Shown here: positions 34,348 through 46,470 of the stretch, piece by piece
Layout: each line of letters begins with the position of its first letter
Numbering within the stretch: the first letter of the stretch is position 1
Assembly (NCBI GenBank): GCA_016647705.1
Contig: CM028325.1
Span: 32,220,474 to 32,284,473 of the forward strand
Direction of reading: 5' to 3'
DNA from: Eucommia ulmoides
Lineage: Eukaryota; Streptophyta; Magnoliopsida; Garryales; Eucommiaceae
DNA length: 64,000 bases
Position numbers and translations under genes: made by a program
Notes under the pieces: generated by a model
The model's database searches: none
Told to the model about the DNA's origin: nothing
What the model saw: only the letters and a program-made list of their open reading frames with translations

Positions 34348-35875
34348 GGACAAATTACAGTCTTGGTCCTCTTACTTTAAAATAGTTTTTAAATGACCCT
34401 ATAATTTATTTTTTGCACTCTCATTAGAATTAATGTTCATTTTGACTGGAAAAATTATATTTCACCCTCAAATTTTAACTGAAAAAATTATAATTCATCT
34501 TCGTGCCCTTTAAAAAAGTAATACTTTACTCCATATACTATGAAATCAAGTAATAAATAACAACCATTTATGTTTTTTTTTTTTTTTCATTTTTGAGTTA
34601 TATATATATATAACTCTAAATGGCTGCCTTATGGGCTGAAATTTAGGACTAATTAAAAAAAAATATTTTGTTGTTTTCTTTCGCATTTTTTATTTTCCTT
34701 TTGTTTTATCTCTCTTTTTTGTTTTATCTTTCTTTTTTCACTTGTTTTCGTTCATTTTATTTATTTTTTTCACTAGTTTTCAAAATAAAATTAGAAAATC
34801 TATGTTTTGCCGATTTAATTGTTAATCAGTCTACAAATAAGAATTAAAAAAGTAGAAGAAAAAATGAAGTGTATATTATTAAATCAATTATATTTGCTAT
34901 TTAAATTTAATGGACTAAAATTAAGTGATTTAATTAATTTGGATAAACCCATAAACTATTTAAAAGAATGTGAATTAAATGTGTAGATACCAATTTATTA
35001 TGGGCTGATTAGAGAATTATGGGAACCTTAATCACACTATATATATAGAAAATTTAGGATTATGGTCTCCAATACACCAAATCATTTTGACATCTCCTTT
35101 CTCATCATCTGAAAAAGAATCGATAATCTCATTGAGGAACTCAAGAGATTTAGTTGAAAAAGATCACGTACCCACTCGATCCATGTCCTACTCGTAATTG
35201 ATTGTTGCGGATTTTCGTATCAGTAGTCGATTGTTCATAATGGATCCAAGTAAGCGATTTAAGTGTTTAATAGAACTTTTAATAATTTGATATGTTGCGC
35301 TAGGTGTTATATATTTAGATCTATAGGGATTAAATCCCAACATTATATTTTTTTAAAAGTATTTTGAAAAAAAAAAATAAAAAATAAAAAAATAATATCG
35401 AAGAAAACAAGGGAAAAGAAAGAAAGAAAAACACAATCAAACAAATTTTTTTAATTAGTTTCAAATTTTGAAAACAAGGGGAAAAGAAAGAAAAAGAAAA
35501 CAAAAAGAAAAAATAAAAAAAAAATGAAAGGGAAAAACATAATGAAACAACAAATTTTAGGTCAGGAGTCCTCTTCATTTAAAATTTTGTGCAAATAAAA
35601 TTAAAAATTATAAGAAAAGAAAAAAAAAAAGAAAAAGAAAAAAAAAAAAAAAGAAAATATACTTTCTTTAAAGTATATGGAACTGAAGTGAAATTTTTTT
35701 ATTCAAAATTTAAGAATGAAGTATAAAATTTTCAGTCAAAATTAACATTAATTCTAACAAAATGATTACCTAAAATAACGATTATAAATTAGAGAGGTTG
35801 ATTGAAAAAAAATTGAATTAAAGAGTACATAAAAAAAAATACTATAAATACGAGGACTAATCATATAATTTACCC
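34348..35875. mobile_element. MULE-type MITE with ~190-bp terminal inverted repeats
   Basis: The left end is GGACAAATTACAGTC and the right end reverse complement is GGGTAAATTATATGATT. The arms stay alignable for about 190 bp: 'aattaatgtt-attttgactg' and 'ctccatatact' occur in both. The 9-bp flanks (34339-34347 and 35876-35884) no longer match. The interior at about 34870-35341 has a TATA-like 'ctatatatata' and ends ATCCCAACA, so it may hold a further small solo LTR whose left border I could not set. The 82-codon minus frame at 35330-35578 is low-complexity sequence. Confidence 0.7.
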
Positions 35876-36162
35876 TTAATATTATTTAAGTTTTACAATG
35901 GGAGCTTTTCGCATTTTCCTAGATTCGAGAATGGGGCGGTTGTTGGAACGTGGTTTTGAGCGAGTGATATCACGCGCAAGTGAAAGCATTAATTTTGTAT
36001 AAATGTTAAAAACTCGAACAAAAATTCAACTGAATAGTTTTGACTTGAACACAAAGTTAAAGAAATAAAGTCGAGTGGGCCTCCATAATATTACTAAAGC
36101 AAACTTGGTAAAATAACAATAGAAAATAGTAAGTGAGGAATCTAGAGCATTGATTTAGGCTG

Positions 36163-36214
<52 letters not shown>

Positions 36215-37399
36215 GGTATAACTCGCACATGAAGACACGAACTTTAATACATTTTAACATAAAAAATTGACGTAACCCTTTTTAATTTTATAACATTCTC
36301 AAATTATCAATTCTTATTTTGTAATGAACATGACAAACGAATAAAACCAATAAAAAAAATTAAAATATTTTGACATAATTCACTTTATTTATACGACACA
36401 TTCCAATATTCGAAAAATATTTTCAAATGAACAAAACCAATAATTAATATAAGAAAAAAAAAATGGGCATAGCCCCTTTTATTTGTATAACATTCGAAAT
36501 TTAACTTTTATTTTATAATAGCACGATACTAACAAATACAACCAATAACAATCAAGCACAACAATAACGAACACAATCATATCATAAACAATTATTTTCT
36601 AATGGACAATAATACCATAATCTACAAATTGAACTTCAACAATACGATAAATAATAATTGTTTATATACATTATAAACTTAATAATATAAGTTCACGAAC
36701 CATGCCACTGGAGCCCACCACCCTGGGCTATTAGAATTTACCTTAATTATAGACTCTCAAACCATAGATTCTCTCAATTTGTCATCAATATTTAAAGTGT
36801 CACATGTTTGTATATCTTCTAATGAAAAACAAACACAATACTCATCAACTGGACATATAAATTAAAATAATATTTCAAACAAACAAATAAATAACTGGAA
36901 ATTGCCTTAAACATGGACTCTCAGACAAAAAATTAACGATCACATTAAAGTGTACCAAACAAATATTATAAATATAACTCCAGTGTTAGTGTAGTGTTAC
37001 TCAGGCTGACATAAAAACAAAGAACCATTCTAAATCAGACCATATTTACCCATCAAATCCCCTAACTCCCAACCATTGTCATCTTTACCCATCAGTAGCT
37101 ATAACAAAGATTTCACTTATAATTGACGACCACAAAAGCAACATAATCATAATCTCATCAAGTTTCATGCCATGTTAGACCCTCAAAAAGATATGTCAAT
37201 GTTCTAAATGAAATAATTTAAAAAACCCCGAGCAAATTGTTAGCAAGATGAGACAACCTATCCGATCAGATTATTGAAACTCTATCTAAGATATAAAGGG
37301 AAAATTCAATTTGAAAGTCAGAAAAATTAAAAAAAGAAAAATAAAAATAAAAAACATAAATAAAAACACTAAGTAGAGAAAAAAAAAATTAAAAAAATA
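35876..37399. repeat. AT-rich intergenic DNA with a 43-bp (TA)n array
   Basis: The (TA)n array spans 36169-36211. The rest has many stops in all frames and no recognised element or gene. Confidence 0.5.
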
Positions 37400-39200
37400 G
37401 GACCAAAACAAAAATAGAAAAAAATGTTCTATTCCAATATTTTCAGAACAAATTCCCGGAATCATATCATTTTTGTTTTATAAATTTCAATTTTTGTTCT
37501 CGAAAAATTGAGGACAAAAACAGAATACATATTTCTTTTTTTTTCCCAAATTTCAGGGAACAGAAACAGATTTATAAGAACATTAGCTGCATTGCCTTAT
37601 TTCTAGCAGTCTGACCCAAAAATGATCCCACCTCATAAATATATTAAGTAAAAAGTTAAATACATATGTATATGATAAAAAAAATACTTAAAAATACATG
37701 TAATATTTGCAACCTTATGGAGCGTTCTTGTCTAGAAGACAGTACTATCGGAACAAAACAATAATTAAGAAACGAAAAAAAAAAAATACTGACTGGAATT
37801 CACAAATAGTAATTTAAAAACTGAAAACATAGCATTTGTTTTCAAATTTTAGTTTTTGTTCCCAAAAAATTGAAAATAGAAACGGAAATTAGAAACGAAC
37901 AGTGCAAATTTTGGAAAATTTTTGTAATTAATTGAAACTACAACAAAAACAGATTTTAAAATAGAAACAAAAACACAACCAAACTACTTAGCACCTAGAA
38001 TCACCGCTAAAAAATAGAACAATCCACAGAGAATCAAATACAACATGTAGGCTAAGATTGTGAGCAATTTAACAATGCTAAATCTAGCACACATGAATTC
38101 TTACAGATTAAACACATAAAATCAATCAGCAAAAGAAATACCATAAAAAAGTAAATTAGATGATTATGGAAGGTATGGAACATCATAATCCATAATTCAA
38201 TAATAATAACAAACAATTAAGATCCACACTTTATTTAAACATCGATAATGACCAACAGTTGAACATCAATAAAAACTGACAATCAAGACTATTCCATTAC
38301 AAAATTTTATTAAGCAAAGAATTGATAATTAAAAAAAAAAAACTTGGGTTAACATATCACAACACTCAGTGTTACTGGAACTTACTTGTAATGCTCTGAG
38401 TACGACTAAGTTCTCAATAGTCAAAAAAAAAAAAAAAAAGGGATCAATTCAATCGAAGCAAGTACATATGAATTCCCTACGTCACAATTCGGGATGTTTG
38501 GAGAGAGGCCAATTTGTCTTGGCTAATTAGGTAGTTTCCAAATAATCTACAATCAAGACAATAAATCAAGACATGGTTTACAAAAAAAAAATGGATTGAA
38601 ATAATATCCTCTGTATACGCAACATTTCGAACCTAATTCACCTGAGAACATGAATAGCAACTAACAATTGAACATCAATAATCAATAATTCAAATGCCGC
38701 CTGAGGAACCCTTATGTTCCGTTCCAAAAAATTGTTCTAAAATTGGAGGACGAAAGAAGAAACATATAGTTTTCTTTGCAATTTTTGGGAATAGAAACAA
38801 AAATAAGCTAACAAAGGCACTAATTAAAAATAATTATGAAAACAAAAATGCTAAACAAACTTAAATATTGGAACGAAAATGCTTAATAAACGAAAATATG
38901 GTAACAAAAATGTTGAACATAAATAATTGGAACAAAACAGTAAATAAGAAACAAAAAAAAAAGCTCTAACAGTATGTTCAAAAAATCTCAGAACATTGTT
39001 TTCCAAAACTGGAAACACAACATTTTTTCCAAATTTCTGTATGTTCCTAAAAAATTGAAAATAAAAACAAAAATGCTACTTAAATTTTGGGAATAGAAAC
39101 AAATTTATCAAAACAATTGTATTTTGGTTTGAGAATTAACAACACAAAACTTTGAAACAGAAACAGAAACAGAAACGCAACCAAACAACTCATTACTGGT
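37400..39200. mobile_element. Cluster of hAT-like MITE fragments
   Basis: Repeated 'gaaaatagaaacggaaa', 'gttcccaaaaaattga' and end motifs 'aacacaaccaaac' (about 37972-37985) and 'aacgcaaccaaac' (about 39175-39188). These suggest at least two overlapping copies of one element type. The pieces have no gene content, and their individual borders are not resolved. Confidence 0.45.
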
Positions 39201-39640
39201 AAAAAACAAAACAATCCACAAATAATCAAATACAACATTTAGACTACACAACTACATTGTCGATAGTGTGCACTAACCTTCTACTCGTTACAGTCCACTC
39301 AACTCCCTTGCTTCGTCAATTTGATTATTGTCCTGAACCTGACCAAAAAGCAAGATCATCAATCAAAACCAAAGGAGACAGATGTGACAACGACAACAAC
39401 GGATGATCATACATAAGTTTTGCTCCCAAAAAAATGTGGAAATCATTTTTGTTCCTAGTAAATAGTTCACAACTCATTTTCTTAAGCACCGTTGAACTTT
39501 AAAAGATATTTGAAATACAAAACTGAATCTCTAAATTACAAAATTTGCTCCGTCCCAACTTCTACCTGGGAAAAAACAATCATCATCAATCACCCGACCA
39601 ATTCTTCTTTGAGATTTTGGATGAATCTATTTATACATTA
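39201..39640. other. Intergenic DNA, no gene recognised
   Basis: Slightly less AT-rich than its surroundings. I looked for continuation of the MIRO-like exons here and did not find them. Confidence 0.4.
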
Positions 39641-39649
39641 GGTTCTTTA

Positions 39650-40075
39650 AAAACACTGAAAAAAATAAAATTTCTTCAAAATTCATTTTGAAAAACCTTT
39701 AATAACTCTTTAAAGTTTTGTTTTTTAATAATTTTTTGAGTAATTTTGGACTATTTCTTGAATTCCTTAAGAACTCAAGAAATAATAAAATATTGATTCC
39801 TATTCACTCCCACAAAATTATTCCCGCTACCATCTCATTGGCCACCATTACCCCGCATGCCACCAAAAAAGGACAAATGTTGCAATCAAAATGTTTCTTG
39901 TTTCTGTTTTCATAAATTAAAAGAAACAATTTCAAGACAATGGTTGTTACCAAACATATTTCTTTTTCCTGAATACTCCAGAACGAAAACAAAATTCTCA
40001 TCTCATTCCATCCCATACTAGTTTATTGGAAGTAGAAACAAAAAATAGAAACACCAACCAAACGACACCTACAAA
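39650..40075. mobile_element. MITE related to 841-1460
   Basis: The right part matches the element at 841-1460 ('ggttgttaccaaaca', 'aacaaaattctcatc', 'cattccatccca') and ends 'ccaaccaaacgacacc'. The GC-rich core of the other copy is absent. The left border is uncertain. Confidence 0.55.
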
Positions 40076-40244
40076 ACTCCATTAAGAGTAAAAGCACATT
40101 TATGAACAATGAATTCTAAAGATAAAGAACAATTTTATGAATGTACTCCCATGTATTGATTACTGCTTAATTTTGCAAACATACAGAGGTAAACAAAATG
40201 TTTCTAACGCGAAGTTAAGTTAATAGTAGAACATTTTGTGCAAA

Positions 40245-40688
40245 GTCAATCTTCCGAAACTGTTGCACCATTGGTGTCATCGCTAATTCCATGCTCATAT
40301 GATCTTGCTCAACTAGAAAATCTAGCTTGCAACCAACAACAAGTATCGGTATATTATTCATGGGTAAGGGGTTGCGCTGGAATTTACATAAGAGCAACTC
40401 ATAATCCACAGTTGTAAATTAAAATGAAAATCAACCTTATAATGTACTTTGAATTATAAAACTATACAGAGACTACATTATGCATTATACGTCAAAGTAA
40501 ATACACGGAAAGATTAGTGAAAATGTTATTTAAGCCATGATCTGAAGATGCGTACCTCTAATCGATGAAGTTACAGAAGCCAGAAAGTAGCAATGTGATT
40601 GAGTATTACAAGCTAATCACACGCGTAGGTTACCACTATTTCGTCAACTCGTTTCAATTCCTCCGTCAACATACCTCTGTTCTCCAAA
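40245..40688 (-). pseudogene. Relic of a MIRO-type mitochondrial Rho GTPase gene
   Basis: Two exons of the N-terminal GTPase domain survive. Exon a (40688-40556) follows an AG acceptor and reads LENRGMLTEELKRVDE, IVVTYACD, then a stop, LVILNHIATFWLL, another stop and LHRLE. It ends at a GTACG donor. Exon b (about 40380-40245) reads NNIPILVVGCKLDF and MTPMVQQFRKID. Plant MIRO proteins have the corresponding order 'SLENR...ELKRAD..VLTYACD...LSTFWLPELRRLE...VPIIVVGCKLDL...MQQFREIE'; the GCKLD is the guanine-binding motif (xKxD). MIRO proteins sit in the mitochondrial outer membrane and control mitochondrial movement and shape. Two in-frame stops (TAG and TAA) and the loss of the P-loop exon, second GTPase and EF-hand parts show this is a fragment. 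The surviving intron argues for segmental duplication, not retrocopying. Confidence 0.75.
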
Positions 40689-40859
40689 CTACATTGAACA
40701 ACAAACGAAGGTAATCGAACCCGTTAAATTAAATAACACACACAAAAAAATATATATACACACATACATTTACATATGGAGCTAGGACCAGAATGATTTT
40801 GTTGCTTCTTTTAAGCATCTATTTTTCTGATTTTGAGACCAATACTTCAATAATATGAA

Positions 40860-41290
40860 TATACTATGAGCTCATGCCTTTACCTCTCCGAGCTGTTTGA
40901 GCTTTTCATGCACACTTTCATACTTTTGCTCATTTCCTTCTAATATTATTGAACAATAAACAAAACAAAACCCAACATATAGATGAATTCCACTACACAC
41001 TTTGTAATTTTAGAACTAAAAAAATATTGTTTGATAAGAAGAAAATATTTTTTTTTTGTTTTAGACCCGTTAGAAACATTGGAACAAAAAGAAAACATTT
41101 TTTGAATTCTCTACTGGGAACACAACAGAAAAACTTACTTATCATTCAGATCCTTCAATTTGTTCAAGAATTTTTTGCTCAATCGCAGCCCATCTTAGTG
41201 CCTTTACATCGATCGATCCTCTGAAACTCCAAAAACCATTTCTTCTACCATGATTTCCATTTCATCTGCCACAGGCATAAATCAATGTAA
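40860..41290 (-). pseudogene. Possible further exon relics, unidentified
   Basis: On the minus strand, 'ILEGNEQKYESVHEKLKQLGE' (split here by meaning: EGNEQKYESV and HEKLKQLGE) ends at a GTAAAG donor near 40885. Upstream, VKALRWAAIEQKILEQIEG near 41215-41150 is also protein-like. They look like two exons of a coiled-coil gene, but I cannot name it or tie it to the MIRO relic. Confidence 0.35.
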
Positions 41291-41299
41291 TTAAATAAA

Positions 41300-42334
41300 A
41301 AATGAAATAATACAATTGGATCTTAGAGAGCAGTGTACGTCATAGTAGAGCATCTGATTTGTTAGGGAGATCAAATAAATTTCAGTAGGGTTTACCTTTG
41401 TTCGATCGAAAAAAACAGCTTCGAGTTATGTAGGACTGGAGAAGAGAGATGAGAGGTCAGCTGGATCACTGCCGGTGAAGATAGAGTGAAGGGGATTATG
41501 TGCGAGAAAAGATCGGATAGATACCTAGATGGATTGATAGAGCGATGGCGATGTTCAAATTATCAAATATCATTATATTTTGGTGATAGATCTGTTCAAA
41601 TCAAACCCAAATCTATTCAAGTGGAACCCAAATATGAAAATATTGGACCCATATTGAGAGAGAACCTAAGTGAGGGAGAGAAGAATTGCCAAGGGTTACA
41701 GAAGATTCACATCGGGTAGTGGTGGTGTTGGCAGCTCGTTTGATCGTGGCGGCATGTTTGGTGGTCGTAGATGTGGTGTCGGTGGCAGCGCGTTTGGAGT
41801 AGAAGGACGACGGCAAGTCTGGTAGCGGTGGTGGTATTTGTCGCAGCTTCGTGGCTCCAAACGGGGGTGGCAGTGGTAATCAAAGGTTGATTTGCAGAGA
41901 GAGAGAGAGTAGCACTAGTGGCGTTCGTGGTGGAGAACTATGGCAGATTTTGTTTAGGGAAGGTGTTCGTGGCTGATAAAACAATATTAGGAAGAAAATT
42001 TTCATGAATGAGAGTGGGCTGATAGAGATGAAAGTGTCAGAGTGTTTTTGGGAGGGGAGAGATTTGTTCAGCGAGATTTGGGAGGGTTGATGATATTTCG
42101 AGAGAGATTTTTTGTAGGTTGTTAATTCATATTTTTTTAGAAAACTAATCTTAGCCCTTGATCTAATATGATCTAAGGGCTAAAAATGTCTCTTGATATT
42201 ATTTGATGTCAACCATTGGATATCCAATCTAATGGTTCAAAATGTCTCAAATATAAAATGTCTTCAGGTGTAATCTCAATCGTCAGATATTCGATCCGAC
42301 GGCTCAAAATGTCTCAAAATGTAAATATGTTGTA

Positions 42335-42374
<40 letters not shown>

Positions 42375-42523
42375 TTTTAAGAATTTTACATGACTCACGT
42401 CATCTTCTCTTAAACTCAAATAACCAAAATCTTATTTTATCCAAAACTTGTTAACGTAGGACCGTTTTGCCAAATTTGACTAGAGAATCGGTGAATCGTA
42501 TCGTAGGCTGATTAAGTCAATCA
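41300..42523. repeat. Intergenic DNA with short tandem repeats
   Basis: A GT/GC-rich patch (41715-41950) without convincing coding sequence is followed by three degenerate ~65-bp repeats ending 'ggctcaaaatgtctc' (42150-42320) and a (TA)n array (42339-42371). No gene recognised. Confidence 0.5.
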
Positions 42524-44017
42524 TATTAGGAAATATACAGAAGGAATATTTCCTTTTGTAATTTTCATTATGTTGTTGCCTTATTTGCCTTTGTGTTTAT
42601 GGTGTTTTCTTTTTATTATATTGTTTCCTTATCTACTTTTGTATTTTCTTTTATTGTTCATAACTCTATTGTTTAAATAATGAAGGTTGACATCAATAAA
42701 ATATATAAGCCATTTCTATTATTCCTCTATATGGTATCAGAGCTTAGATCCAAAAACTAGAGAGAGAAAGTCCTCAAGAAGGGATTAGGGTTTTCAGCCG
42801 CCGCAGGTCTTCGTGGCCTCCTACTGCAAACTTCGATGGCGGCTACGATAAAACACTAAGAGTCACTTTGCCTCAGTCACAATACCTCATTCCCTAGCCG
42901 CTCTTGGAGAGAAAGTCCTCAGTCGCTGCCGGTCTTCGTGGCCTCCAACTGCGATCTTCGATGGCACCTGTAATGAAGCACCCAGTCCTCCTACTTCGGT
43001 CTACAATTACCATTTTTGCAGCTTTCCTTCTTTCTCCTACTCTTTCTCCCTAGTCTCTGCTTCAAACAAACCAAATTCACTAACACTCTATTAGGAAAAC
43101 TAAACCTATTACCACTTCTGTTTTAATTTTAAATCATTCATCTATTTTATTAGGGTTTCAACTATCAAAAGCAACGTTACTTTACCCAATTGTTCCATTT
43201 TTAGGCGATACCCACGAGTACCTACCATTGACACTATCAAAGTCCCAAATAGCATCTATTGTGGTTTCTAGCTTGCAAATAACTGCGACAAAGCCTTCCA
43301 TTTTCTCTACCCGATTTTTTTTAAGATGGGCATGGCGACCTTCAATGCTCGGACTAAACTTGGCAATGCTTGTCATGTATCTTCTGTTCAATACTTTTGG
43401 CATAATTTTACATCGTCTCTTGCAAGATTTGAGGCGAAGGCAATGTCTGAGTCAAGTGAGTGTAAACCTGTTTCCGAAGGCAGTTGTAATGAAGCACTGA
43501 CTCTAATTTTTTATTTTTATTTTTCACAATACCTTGCTACAATCTTCAGCTCTGACAGCAGATGTATGAGCCTTCTTATTTTTCTTTAATCCACAATCAC
43601 CACTCTCTTAACCCCTCGTTTCTCTCTCCCTTCTCTTTCACAACCACCCACCCACCCATTTTGATTCTCATCTCATCCTTCAAACCCTTTCACTTTTCTT
43701 TCTATCTTCGTTTTTCATTACCGGCAATAAATGGGTGTGGTTTCCTTCAATTGCACCAACCCTCCTCCCTCCTCCCTCCTCCCTTTTCTCTCTATAAAAT
43801 GCAGTATTTTCATGGTTGTAAAAAACCTGTACCATTGCAGTTATCAAATCTACACTATAAATCGGTTTTATTTTCATTAGTGTACTCTTCTCCATTCCCC
43901 AGATTAGGGTTCATCTCTTATTCACTCCTAAATCACCAATCCCTCTCAATCAAATCTATACTCTAAATCGGTTTTCTTGCCGTCAATATAGTTTCTTCCA
44001 TTCCAACCAACAAGATG

Positions 44018-44087
44018 TAGCTTAAGTAGTAAGGCACATTTGAGCTAAAGCAGTTGAGGGGCCTCTGTAAGATCAGGGGTTCGTGCC
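44018..44087 (+). repeat. tRNA-like pol III promoter pair, possible SINE head
   Basis: A box A-like TAGCTTAAGTAGTAAGG (44018-44034) and a box B-like GGTTCGTGCC (44078-44087) are spaced as in tRNA-derived SINEs. They lie inside the small LTR element. The 3' limit of a SINE was not found. Confidence 0.5.
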
Positions 44088-44089
44088 TC

Positions 44090-44570
44090 CATTAAAACAT
44101 GTGTTGGGAGGGATAGCCACTGCTTGTTCCATGCTACAACACGCCACTACCCACTACAGCGAGCCCCCAGATGTTCCCAAATCACACTCCAGCGTGCCTC
44201 TCCCGAACCAGAGACACTGTTTGATTTGTACCCCATCGCACCCAGGGCGTGCTTCAGCGTGTCTCATAGACTAGAGAGATTGTCCGATCCATGCTCCAGC
44301 ACCTTCCACTATGCTCTAGTGCCTCCCAGCACGCTTCCTAGGATCCCAAACGTTGCCTGATCCGAGCTCCAGTGCCTCTTAGCATGCTCCAGCGCTTTTC
44401 CCAGCATCCCCAAAGCCAACTGTGACTTCGAAATGTTGCGGTCCAAGATTGGTGCTTCGAATCGACCACCATCTTGAGAAGGCATATTAAGAATATTTTA
44501 TCCCCAGAGCGAACTGTGACCTCGAAATGTTGCAGTCCAAGATTGGTGTTCCAAATCGACCGCTATCTTG
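44090..44570 (+). repeat. Degenerate internal repeats of the small LTR element
   Basis: Several 'gctccagcgcctcccagca'-type units at 44200-44400 are followed by two copies of about 75 bp containing 'aactgtgacctcgaaatgtt' (about 44408-44475 and 44510-44575). Confidence 0.6.
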
Positions 44571-44986
44571 AGGGAGCGTATTAGGAAGTATACAAAAGGA
44601 ATGTTTCCTTTTGTAATTTCCATTATGTTGTTGCCTTATTTACCTTTGTGTTTATAGTGTTTCCTTTTCATTATATTGTTTCCTTATTTACTTTTGTATT
44701 TTCTTTTATTGTTCATCACTCCATTGTATAAATAGTGAAGATTAACATGAATGAAATATATAAGCCATTTCTATTATTCTTCTACAAATTGGATATACAC
44801 GTCACCCAGCATAACCTGAATCGAACTGGTTAGTTAAGTAGATTATTGTTTAAAAAACTATTTGTAATTTACCAGACTATATGCAGTTTAAGCAAACCCT
44901 TCACAAATATGTACCTTAACATTATAATAGAATGAGTTGTTTATATTTAATGCACATTAAAATTTGAAGTATATCTTGTTGATAAT

Positions 44987-45720
44987 TGTTGGGTTTATCC
45001 CATATCAAATATAGAACAGTAAGTGATCAAGTTAGAAGTATGAGAGAAAATCTACACTGGTATCAGAGCTCAAGTTACAACATTTTTGACCCAATACCCA
45101 TATGGGGGGGATTGATCGGTGGTAAGCCGATCTAAAGGCCCCATGTTTGAGGGAGACATTGTTAGGTTTATCCGACATTGGATATGGAAGAGATTGATGG
45201 TCAAGTTATAAGTATGAGGAAAAATCTCACCTCATGAGCTAACTTTTGGGTTGAGAGAGATCCAAGATCCCCCTTTATTGGTATCAAAGATCAAGTTACA
45301 ACTCTCTAGCCCAATACCCACAGAGGGAAAGACTAATTTGAGTATTAGTCGATCCAAAGGCTCAATGTATAACGGAGAAATTATCGAGTTTATCCCACAT
45401 CAGATGTAAAAGTTAGTGGTTAAGTATAGGTGTGAGAAAAAATCTCACATTATGAGCTAGTTTTTGGGATTGAGAGAGGTCTAAGACCACCCTACACTAG
45501 TATAAGAGCCCATGTTACAACAACTTTGACCCAATACCTGGAGAGGGAGAGACGAGTTAATGGTAAGCCGATCCAAAGGCTCGATATTTGAGGGGGAGAT
45601 TATTGAGTTTATCCCACATAGGATGTGGAATAAATTGATGCTCAAGTTATAAGTGTAAGAAAAACTATCACCTCATGAGCTATATTTTGGGGTTAAGAGA
45701 GACCTAAGACCACTCTATAA
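44987..45720 (+). mobile_element. TRIM concatemer: four LTRs, three internal segments
   Basis: LTR copies lie at 44987-45057 (with an internal deletion), 45160-45277, 45382-45496 and 45601-45720. They share 'gtttatcccacat', 'aagttataagtatgag' and 'ctcacctcatgagct'. Each of the first three is followed by a primer-binding site (TGGTATCAGAGC at 45058, TGGTATCAAAG at 45279, TAGTATAAGAGC at 45498). Each internal segment is only about 100 bp and ends in a purine tract (gagggagac, acggagaaa, gagggggaga). This is the layout of a terminal-repeat retrotransposon in miniature, repeated head to tail. ATAAT precedes the array and ATAAT-like sequence follows it, but that site is low-complexity. Confidence 0.85.
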
Positions 45721-45736
45721 TAATAATTACTGGTGT

Positions 45737-46321
45737 TGATGGTGAATTTGGTCATAGACCATTTGTGTGGGCTTACGTTGCGTTATGTCTAGAACATGAA
45801 CGTAGCAAAAAGCCTAAACCACCTCAAATAAGGTCTAGGGCCTTCGCGCCTCAAATGAGATCGGGACCCCATATTCAACGGGTTAAAGCCTTGTATCCAA
45901 GCAATGCATGAGTAAGGCTCATGATTACTCAGCACCCACATTTATGTGCGAGTCGAGTCCTTGAGCGAATTCGATCAGAATGTTTGTAAAAGAAGTCATG
46001 TTGATCACGCTTGAGAATTTGAACACGGCATGGGTGTGCTATCTAAAACAGATTCATGATTACATGCTTTCTCTCTCTCTTTAATTTTTCGTCTAATGAA
46101 GAACTATAAATACCCCTGATTGGTTTGAGAAAAGATATACACAATTTGATATAAATTCAACTTAGAATTATCTTCACCTGAGATATTTACTCTCAAGCAG
46201 AAGGTTTTTCACCAAGAGCCATCCCTCTGGTGTAAGAAGTTGTGCAGGGAGAACCAAAGCAAAGAACAAAGGATTGCGAGGACCTTTTACTGAATTACTG
46301 TGGTATCAGTTTTCGGTATCA
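45737..46321 (+). mobile_element. LTR of family 3, copy 3
   Basis: Similar to the reverse complements of 1637-2167 and 27848-28362. It starts TGATGGTGAATTTGGTCATA and ends TTTTCGGTATCA. A TATA-like 'actataaatacccc' lies near 46105. No target duplication was seen. Confidence 0.6.
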
Positions 46322-46470
46322 TCCATTGGGATTAACACTTAATTAATTAATTGAATAACAAACCAGAATTAAACAATTTTATTAAGGCAATTTCATAATA
46401 ACTCATGGTAAACAAAAAATACAGACTGACTATTTGCAGAATCGAAGTACAGAAGTAGATTGAGACTAGA

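Larger units (their letters stand above)
42524..44786 (+). mobile_element. Small non-coding LTR retrotransposon with two 208-bp LTRs
   Basis: The 5' LTR (42524-42731) and 3' LTR (44579-44786) are both 208 bp and highly similar. Directly after the 5' LTR is TGGTATCAGAGC (42732-42743), a perfect match to the initiator methionine tRNA primer-binding site common in plants. A purine-rich 'ttgagggagcg' precedes the 3' LTR. The 1.85-kb interior encodes no gag or pol. The ends are TATTAGG and CTACA/CTATA, so the usual TG has decayed. The flanks AATCA and AATTG do not give a clear duplication. It must depend on another element's proteins. Confidence 0.85.

Noticed and set aside
34870..35341. Possible small solo LTR inside the MULE MITE
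   Set aside because: It has a TATA-like sequence and a CCCAACA end, but no matching start or 5-bp duplication, so I did not list it separately.
43562..43966. ORF of 134 codons
   Set aside because: It lies inside the non-coding LTR element, is Ser/Pro/Phe-rich from pyrimidine tracts, and shows no domain.
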